Part shown: positions 56,776 to 64,000 of the stretch, piece after piece
Position numbering within the stretch: the first letter of the stretch is position 1
Layout of the letters: each line of letters starts with the position of its first letter
Assembly: GCA_039090855.1 (NCBI GenBank)
Contig: CM077034.1
Coordinates: 229,369,005 to 229,433,004 of the forward strand
Length of the DNA stretch: 64,000 nucleotides
Direction of reading: 5' to 3'
DNA from: Macrothele yani
Lineage: Eukaryota > Arthropoda > Arachnida > Araneae > Macrothelidae
The notes under the pieces: model-generated
Seen by the model: only the letters and a program-made list of their open reading frames with translations
Databases searched by the model: none
Told to the model about the DNA's origin: nothing
Made by a program: the position numbers and the translations under genes

Positions 56776-57589
56776 GCCGTGGAGACCGGATAAGTCGTTG
56801 TCCCATAAAATCCCACACGAGCTCAATCCGGTGAACGTGCAGGCCATGGAAGTTGTCTCACACCCTGAAGTGCATGTTGCGTTGCACGTGCCTGTGTGGG
56901 CGTGCGTTATCTTGCTGGAAAACACCACGATGGACTGACCTTACAAATGGCACAACAACAGGCTGAATGATGATGGTGATGTAGGAGGTGCTGTTCAACG
57001 TACCCGGTACAAACACTAGTTGTGCACGGGAGTGATAGCTGATCGCTCCCCACACCAGGAGACCAGGTGTAGGCCCTGTGTGTCGCTGGCGGATGCAAGA
57101 AGGGTGGAGACGCTCCCCTGTGCGTCAGCGAACACGCATACGGCTATCGGAGGTTCCCAAGCAGAATCTGCTTTCATCGCTGAACACGTCAGATCGCCAT
57201 TGCGTTCTCCAGTGCAGATGTTGGCGACACCACTGCACTTGTTCCTGACGGTGGGCTGGAGTCAGAGGCACACGTGCACGTAGTCCTGCATCCAGTAGAC
57301 AGTTGCAGATTGTTCGCACAGTCACCTCAGGTGCAACGGCAGCTCGGATATGAGTCGCAGTGGATGTTCTGCTTGACAACGTCGCTCTTCTTATGCGTCG
57401 ATCGGTCCGCTCCTCAGTCCGTCTGTGACTTCTGGTTCCACGTCTTCTCGTGTGGGAATGTTCCTCGGACCATCTACACCACCATCGTACCACCACCGAT
57501 ACTTCCCGTCCAATTCTCTCCGCAATACGACGACACGACCACCCGGCCTCGCGGAGTCCGACTAGATGACCTCGCTCAAAGTCCGATAA
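56630..57589 (-). pseudogene. Tc1-type transposase with two stops
   Basis: One minus-strand frame runs from 57589 (LSDFERGHLVGLREAGWS, the usual Tc1 N-terminal helix) to 56630. It holds CRRIAERIGREVSVVVRWWC, FSDESRFCLGTSD (first D), LVWGAISYHS, FQQDNARPHRH (second D) and RIELVWDFMGQRL (E). It is interrupted by TGA at 57125-57127 (after RMRVR) and another after MHFRV, near 56860. Both could come from CGA by loss of a CpG. A TAG at 57590-57592 cuts off the true start. The part between the second D and E is shortened and altered. A second copy of the last 50 or so codons lies in the duplicated segment (56333-56480). Confidence 0.9.
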
Positions 57590-57867
57590 CTACTGAAATC
57601 GTACACGTCTCCCATGTCCAGGCATTGCAGCTTCTTCAGGGTCTTCGCACGTGTCCGTATGCCGACGACTGATTACATTCACTTCGCCGTACTCCTTAAA
57701 TACCACCGACGATAATTTGCATATTATGCCGTGCTGTGGCGTAAGCGCTCACCGGTTGGTCCCGAAATTAACGTCGCACCTACGTAAACTCGACCCATTA
57801 ACATATGTAAATTTCATGATCGTCCGCCAATTCCTTCTTGGTGTTCTTTTTTCACTTTCCGCCAGTG

Positions 57868-57898
<31 letters not shown>
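57868..57898. repeat. (TAAA)n microsatellite
   Basis: About seven units next to the right end of Tc1 element C. Confidence 0.95.
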
Positions 57899-57986
57899 GC
57901 AATCTCAAAAATGCCAGGATACTCTGTGTCTGGTATTTTTTATGTCATTCATTATTTCCGATTCTAAAAAAATATCTGTTCCCACC
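57899..57986. other. Spacer
   Basis: Short AT-rich stretch without a feature. Confidence 0.5.
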
Positions 57987-60326
57987 AGTGGCGGCTCGTA
58001 TTTGGAAAAGTAGGTGAAGAGGTACAAGAGCAGTATGAAAAGATATCTACTGTCTACAATGAAAATCTCTTAATCAGGACTTACCTTTTTTTTTTTTTTG
58101 TATATTAAATCAGTTTTTTTTCCTTTTAAAGCTGCAAATTTGTCGATTATGTCGTCATAAGATGGTTAGATGGTTGTTTCTTCGTGAGCATCAACAAAAT
58201 GTCTTCCTGAATAAAAATATTTGCCAGAGAAGCAAGTCTATCTTGGGAACTAGTGTTTCTTGAGCAAGTTTGTATTCTTTTAAGAAAACTTCTTTCTGCT
58301 GGCACACTTGTAGATGGAATTGTTAAACTGAGGAAAACCAATTTATAATCTTCTGTAAAAATGTCTTTGTCTCCGTGAAACACTCGAAGGAGTTCTTGAG
58401 TCAATATATTCCTTAATTTTTCATCGGCATATACAAGACTCAGGTCATTTTTAAGGCGCTGGTGTTTAGTAAATATGTTTCCGTAAAAATGTAGATTTTC
58501 AAGAGCGCGAGAGGGAAAGCATGCATTAAATTATTCGAATTTGGTTGTGTCAGCTAGTCAGACATATTTAGGTTTCTTACAGTCTTGAAATCTTATATCC
58601 ATTTCCATAAGAATGTGGTCCAAAATTTCAAAATAAAATTGTTTATAATTTTGAAAAATTGTTTCCTGTGTAAGAGCAGCATATTCCCGTGCTTATTTCT
58701 GTGATTTTGCTAGCTTTTCCAAACTGTGTTTCAAATACCTCATCGTTCCTTTTATGGCTCAAAATTTCAAGAGGTTTTTAGCTTTTTTTTAGTTTGAGTT
58801 ACACAGTAGTTTATGTTTAGTTATTTTTTCTTCAAAAGTTCGAATAATAGATCGGTGGAGCCAAAAATGTAAATTCGAAAGTGTTCATATCATTCAAAAA
58901 CCCCTTGACAAGATGAATTGATTTTTTGTCTGATTATTCGCTATTCGTCAGAAATCCGAACACTTCCTTCAATTTATCCCAATCTTCAACAACTACACTT
59001 ACTAATTTCGAAGTGGAGGACCATCGAGTTTCTGTTATGGTTGGTCTGCGTCTTGCGGTTGTTGATATAAGTGTATAAGACCGCTTCGTAGAATGGTGAA
59101 CAAACGAAGCAATTCCACTGAGGCTTGAAAAAAGTATTTGGCACTTAGAAATTTTAGAAAAACTCTGGTGTAATACAAGATTCAAACGATGAACTAAGCA
59201 TTGAACAAAAACTGCTTGAGAAGCTTTATCCTTGATTTTTTTTTCTGTAGCCCATTTAAGTGTCCAGATATTATACTTGCTCCATCGTAACATTGTTCTA
59301 TTATTTGTGTTGGTAATCAGACTGTTCCAAAATTTTATCTAGCATTTTGTATAAAGCTCTTGACGTTCTATCTTCATTCACATCATGGAAACCCAAAAAT
59401 CCCTCAACCAATACACCTTCCGAATCAACAATAAAAAATTATTAAATTTTTGACGTGATCGTTTATATATTCAGAAATACATTCAATTAATTCATTTTGA
59501 ATAGTTTTTATCCTTTCGTATTGATTTTCAATTTCTAAAGAACTTCTTCATATCAACAATGAAAGTAATTCAATGAAATTTCCATGATTTATCGAGCCCA
59601 TGCTTTCGTCATGGCCATAGAATGCTAGTTCTTGTTTGCTCAAATACAGTATAGACTAATACTGCATCAATCACTGTCTGCAGGAAAAGTCTATTTAAAC
59701 GAACGTTTTCGTTAAAATGCGTTTTCAAAAGCCTAGCATTCTTCCTCAGGGCATTGACAATGGTGTTTTGAATTTTTTCAAAATTTCTTAACATTAATCC
59801 GCGTTTCAGGTGTTCTCTAGAATCACGATGTTTTTGAAGTGACCGCGTTATGCTTAATAAATCTGAGAATCCGTCTTTATTCCACGCCGAAATTTTATTA
59901 CTAAAAAGTAAGCAGGGCCAAAATATAAATTAACACAGAAGTGCGGCAAATCCATTTATATATTCAGTAAACCAACAATTTTTTTAATTAATATTGTTAG
60001 ATTTAGCACTCTCCTTGATTTCGTTCTTGGCAACAATTCTCAGTGAATCCGTCGTTCGTCCTTGAAGCAAAATGTCTCTTTTATCTTCATCTTTCGGCAG
60101 ATTAAATGGAGTTTGCAATAAATTACAAAGAATGTCGTCCACAGGATGCATACTAAAAACTATCACTATCACTTAAATTGTACACAAACCTAAAACCTCA
60201 GTTAAAGCTTTCAACAAATAATCACAAAGCACGAAAGAACAAATTCCTTTCGGAAAATAATGTACCACCGCACCACAAGTTAAAAGTCCTAGAAGATTGC
60301 AAGGCACCATGGTAGTCCGCCCACTC
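57987..60326 (-). mobile_element. hAT transposon, decayed
   Basis: The left end cagtggcggctcgt is a typical hAT terminal sequence. A degenerate partner, agtgggcggactac on the minus strand, ends near 60325. The region between is filled by fragments of a hAT transposase. The 8-bp flanks do not match, so either the right boundary is approximate or the duplication has decayed. Confidence 0.65.
58147..60172 (-). pseudogene. hAT-superfamily transposase, several frameshifts and stops
   Basis: Pieces appear in the right order on the minus strand. Near 60150 is MHPVDDILCNLLQTPFNLPK (N-terminal region). At 59794-59609 is NFEKIQNTIVNALRKNARLL and LQTVIDAV. ELAFYGHDES follows in another frame. At 59293-58934 is QCLVHRLNLVLHQSF, then TRWSSTSKLV, which is DUF4371/RNase H-like core sequence. 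At 58404-58147 is VPAERSFLKRIQTCSRNTSS with RLASLANIF, the hAT C-terminal dimerisation domain. The order and motifs resemble ZMYM-like hAT transposases. At least four frame breaks make it a pseudogene. Composition is AT-rich, unlike the Tc1 elements nearby. Confidence 0.85.
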
Positions 60327-61349
60327 CACAGTGATCTCTAACGACTTTACGCTCAAAAGCTGAAAGATGCAGAGGTCAGGTGCATGAAGCTGAAACACTT
60401 CACTTGAGCGAGCAGATTGGGGAGGATGACGTCACGGTTACCATGGCAACTCGGCAGAAAACTGTAGACTTCCAAGCATTCTTATTTCGGGTCTTCACTT
60501 TGCACTGTTTTGCGTATAAGGATTTGTTTTCCGTATTGAGCGCACCATGTGAATTAATATCTATTCAAAATTTTGAGTATTTTGGAACTGAATAAAAATC
60601 ACATCGTAACTTATTTTCTAATAAAGTTACACAGAAATTTAAATATGTGTATAAATATTTTGACTTACCTTTTTGAATAATGAATAGAATCTTAGATAAG
60701 TTTAGTGACTATTAATTTCTAACAAATTCTCATACCACATGAATATATTTCACTGACATTCTAATTCAGATTTTTTCCCATATGGTTTACGCTCAGGGTA
60801 TCTGACTTTGTCATCATACCACTTTATAACTGCTGACCGTGGATTAAAAATCTCTTCTTATGGCCCTTCTATTTCAATTGTCATCGGAGCATTTAAAGTT
60901 TCAACAGACAAATTGTTCCTCCAATCCCCTTGTATTCTTTTTAAAAAACTGAATCCCACCTCACAACATGCAGTACTAAGTGGAAGTATCGCACAAATTT
61001 CTGCTAAACTTCTACACACTTCTTATCTGCCAACTACCACACAATGCCGTAGTTTCTACGGAATTAGTTGTCTGACTACGGAACTCACTATCAAAACTAC
61101 GGATTCTACAAATTTTCATTTTGTTTCAAATTTTTCTTTTGCTATTATTTTTATGATATACACGAGATTCTTACGGGTATTCGCGGAATCCCGCTTTTTT
61201 TTTTTTTTTTTTTTTTTGTCATTAGTTGGATCATTCTGAAGATGAATATCTGGGAGAGGGGAGGGGGGAGTTCGTTTTCCATCTGGAGACGAAATTTCGT
61301 GCTTCAAAACTTTCGAACACAGTAGTGAAACGGAGTAAGAAAATTTTGC
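60327..61349. other. Unassigned, no gene supported
   Basis: AT-rich sequence with a T-run at 61196-61217. The longest frame (60808-61239, plus) crosses the T-run and has no recognisable domain. Confidence 0.5.
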
Positions 61350-61760
61350 CGTAATCGCAAATTTTTCTCCCAATGTTGTCTTTGTGTCCGCTTTTCTTGT
61401 TAAATATCATTTTATTGCATAAATGTTTGCATTTTAGTTTGAAACTGTGGAGAACAATTTGCAAAAACGGAAGTTGGCTGCTGCAAAATTTTTCTGTAAT
61501 CTTCAGGCATGAGATTCTTCCGCGAATTCAAGGAATTCCATCTTTACGAAAATAGAAAACTCGACGGAATTCAGATTTTTTCCGTAATCATATTTTTTTC
61601 TCACGATGTTGCCTCTGTCAAGTATTATTGCTCATTAACATTTTACTGGATAAATATTTGTATTTCATCTTGAAAATACAAGGAAAATTTCCAAAACCAG
61701 AAGTCAGACAAAGCAAAAGTTTCTTCCGTAATCGTTTACCCCTCCACGAACAGGTTTCGT
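61350..61760. repeat. Two diverged tandem repeats of about 230 bp
   Basis: ccgtaatc, tttttctc, atgttgtcttt and the following 60 bp near 61352 match ccgtaatc, tttttctc, atgttgcctct near 61582 with many differences. gagattctt and ggaatcc motifs at 61163 and 61510 suggest a third, older unit. Confidence 0.6.
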
Positions 61761-62511
61761 AAAAAAGCGTCTATCTATGCCACGCAATAAGGATAGTTAC
61801 TATGGATAAGACTTTTTGCCAGTGTTGGCAGGCTAATTTCCAGTAACATTTTGGTTTGCTTCTTTCGGTTTTGTCTACCATCCGAATAAGTGGAATTATT
61901 CTTGCTTATTCATCACTGATCATTAGAGCGCAGTATTTGATGTATGCACGACTATCAAGACTTGTGGAAGTAGGCGATCGCTTCGCTTAGGGTACGGCAC
62001 AGTGTTGCCAGATGAAATTCTCAAAAATCAGTAGATTTCATCCCAAAAAATCAGTAGATTAGTTTAAAAATCAGCAGATGTTTGTTTCGCTACAATAAAC
62101 AATGCACCGCTATCGCAATGATCTAAAGTAGTTCTGATCAGAAAATTGTATTTTCCATTTAATTTCCTTCCTTAAAAGGCAATCTTTAGCTTTTCTGCTA
62201 TGATCTATAATGGAAAGTCTAATGAAATGGGTCAAAACTATATAGGTCTTTGGTCAACTGAACTGTAGAATCCACACTGTCGGAATTTGAACAGAAGAGT
62301 TGTTCTAATCTTATTATCAACACTATTGCTATCATAGAGGCTGGTTTTCATTTTTTCTGCCAAACAATTTCATCCGTCAAAGCTGTGCTATGAAGAACTT
62401 GAAAGCATAACCTTTGCATGCAGCAATCAACACGCGGTTTTTAAAGAAAGTATGTTTCTCTGATTTGTCTTCATGATGTTTATCACTAAAAAAAAAAAAA
62501 AAAAAGAAATT
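61761..62511. other. Unassigned, no gene supported
   Basis: Short local repeat aatcagtagatt at 62028-62060, after cacagtgttgccagatg, possibly an element end. Nothing coding is seen. Confidence 0.45.
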
Positions 62512-62738
62512 GCCACCCCGGTGGCGCAGTGGTCTCAGCGATGGCCTCTGATCATTCGTCCAAACAGGGTCCGGGTTCGAATCCCGGTGAGGCATGGATG
62601 TTGTGTCTGTCTTACAGCACTGGCTCTCTCCCTTCCCTGGAACCAGTGACCGTAAATTAGGGACGGGCGACTGCTTATAGCCCATTGAGTTGCTCACGGT
62701 GGTCGTTAAACCTTCAACCAAAAAAAAAATCATAAAAA
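62512..62738 (+). mobile_element. tRNA-derived SINE copy
   Basis: Full copy starting gccaccccggtggcgcagtg with B box ggttcgaatcccgg and an A-rich tail. It follows an A-run (62489-62505). Confidence 0.9.
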
Positions 62739-63240
62739 ACAAAAAATCCTTTCTACAACAGCCCTTTAATGAAGGAAGAATAGCAAACATGCCACGAATT
62801 TCGACAATGATGGAAAGAGTATACTTCCGTCACGAATGTGTTATTATTTCGCACATGACCAAAAATGATGAACACGTACATCAGAGTGCATTACATTTCA
62901 AGATCAGTATTTCGAAGCATTTTCCGTTCATTGTCCAGTATTTGAATCTCAATTGGAGGAATCACACTGGGAAAGAAAGAAACTAAAGCAGCAACTCATG
63001 GAAATTTCTTTCCCAGGAGACACTGACAGGGGTAACAACATCCAAATGTTGCATAATGCATTTTTAGCATTATCAGAAAATAAAAACTTTTGGTTAAGTT
63101 ACCTTGTTAAAATGTAAGATAAAAACAAACTACTGTTGACAATTCAATAAAATAACAATGAACTACAAAAAATTGTATGAACCAATAACCCCAACCAACC
63201 ACGTGTTAACACAAATTATCCACCACTACCTATCAAGTAG
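62739..63240. other. Unassigned, no gene supported
   Basis: AT-rich, with one short open frame that has no recognisable domain. Confidence 0.5.
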
Positions 63241-63383
63241 GCCCCAGAGCGCCGTGGTCTAAGCGCTAGCTTTTGACCATTCATCCTAGATGGATCCAAG
63301 TTCGACTCTCTGTGATGCATACATGGGTGTTGTGTATTCTTAATGACACTGGCTCTCTCTCTCTCTCTCTCTCTCTGGTTCTG

Positions 63384-63426
<43 letters not shown>

Positions 63427-63631
63427 GGTTCTCTCTCTCTCTCTGGTTCTCTCTCTCTCTCTGGTTCTCTCTCTCTCTCTCTCTGGCTCTCTCTCTCTGG
63501 TTCTGTCTCTCTCTCTGGTTCTCTCTCTCTCTCTCTCTGGTTCTGTCTCTCTCTCTCTCTCTGGTTCTGTCTCTCTCTCTCTCTGGTTCTGTCTCTCTCT
63601 CTCTCTCTGGTTCTGTCTCTCTCTCTCTCTG

Positions 63632-63667
<36 letters not shown>

Positions 63668-63689
63668 TCTGTCTCTCTCTCTCTCTCTG

Positions 63690-63731
<42 letters not shown>

Positions 63732-63822
63732 TCTCTCTCTCTCTCTCGAACCAGTAGCCCTACATTAGAGGTGGCCAACTGCTTATAGCCCATCAAGTTG
63801 TTCATGGTGTTTGTTAAAACAA
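63241..63822 (+). mobile_element. Old SINE copy with a large internal CT expansion
   Basis: The head (gcgccgtggtctaagcgcta, ttcgactctctgtgatgc) and the tail (gaaccagtagccctacatta, gcttatagcccatcaagttg) are a clearly diverged SINE. The normal ggctctctcccttccctgga segment between them has grown to about 395 bp. Confidence 0.88.
63353..63747. repeat. CT microsatellite interrupted by GGTTC(TG) units
   Basis: CT runs of 8 to 30 bases separated by ggttctg or ggttct about every 18-35 bases. Long Ser-Leu-rich and Arg-Glu-rich open frames on both strands are products of the repeat. Confidence 0.95.
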
Positions 63823-64000
63823 AACATGTTTCCCTAGCTCTACATCAGGAATCGTAGCAGTTATGGATATTTCTCATTCAAGGAACAAGAGCCTATCAAT
63901 TATGACAATTATCCGTTTGTACACAAATATAATACCCAAGTTTACCAACCATTTAAAACATTATTAGATCCTGTTAAATATTTTTTTCAAAAAATTAAAA
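63823..64000. other. Unassigned right edge
   Basis: AT-rich sequence with no recognisable feature. Confidence 0.5.

Larger units (their letters stand above)
56174..57867 (-). mobile_element. Tc1-type DNA transposon C with an internal duplication
   Basis: The ends cactggcggaaagtgaaaaa and tttttcactttccgccagtg are inverted repeats, with TA on both sides (56172-56173, 57868-57869). Its length is 1694 bp because 56182-56478 is repeated directly at 56479-56775 (297-bp period). Without that it would be about 1.4 kb, like A and B. The duplicated part is the left end plus the transposase C terminus. Confidence 0.95.

Noticed and set aside
57979..60335. 8-bp target duplication expected for the hAT element
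   Set aside because: The 8 bases outside the proposed ends do not match, so no duplication is claimed and the right boundary is kept tentative.
60808..61373. Open frames across the T-run at 61196-61217
   Set aside because: Frames on both strands exist only because of the homopolymer and show no recognisable protein features.
63273..63805. Long open frames coding Ser-Leu-rich and Arg-Glu-rich proteins on opposite strands
   Set aside because: They are translations of the CT microsatellite. Several frames are open at once on both strands, as expected for a dinucleotide repeat.

Overview
The window is eukaryotic nuclear DNA, almost certainly from an invertebrate animal and probably an arthropod with a repeat-rich genome. 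The evidence is the mix of mobile DNA: Tc1-type transposons with TA target duplications, hAT elements, RTE-clade LINEs, tRNA-derived SINEs, palindromic MITEs and a THAP/SWIM-type element. Introns are also visible, with GT/AG junctions. There are no bacterial operons, rRNA genes or CRISPR arrays. I cannot name the species from sequence alone.

Layout. 1-20948 is one satellite array of 115-bp monomers, very uniform on the left and progressively diverged on the right. It ends in the terminal part of a hAT-like element (20949-21054). A single diverged monomer with the same terminus recurs at 26531-26763, so the satellite looks like an amplified piece of that element. 21055-24082 holds a tRNA-like sequence and three tandem LTR-like units of about 538 bp. 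24083-28652 holds a long hairpin and two decayed Tc1 transposons (A and B). 29217-35725 is dominated by one tRNA-derived SINE, much of it amplified as a tandem array of about 287 bp per unit with MITE-derived linkers. A likely last exon of a host gene lies at 35992-36172. RTE LINE copy 1 (36407-39599) is close to intact. 39813-42128 holds MITE copies and more SINEs. 42858-46407 is an element with long inverted terminal repeats carrying THAP, C2H2 and SWIM zinc-finger coding pieces. A likely first exon of another host gene is at 47269-47394, with an RTE fragment upstream and a full-length RTE downstream in its intron. Two RTE copies then sit tail to tail (47797-51923). 52400-53093 has SINEs, including a dimer moved as one unit. 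53349-55528 is a giant asymmetric foldback repeat. 56174-57867 is a third Tc1 element (C), 57987-60326 a decayed hAT transposase locus, and the right end has more SINE copies, one with a 395-bp CT expansion.

There is no gene network to describe. The host contribution is two probable single exons. Everything else is mobile DNA in different states of decay: single-stop or single-frameshift transposases, 5'-truncated LINEs, nested SINEs, and tandem amplification of element pieces. The SINEs have no protein of their own, and the RTE elements are plausible but unproven suppliers of the reverse transcriptase that moves them.

All calls come from reading the sequence. No database search was run, and most element boundaries are good to a few bases only.
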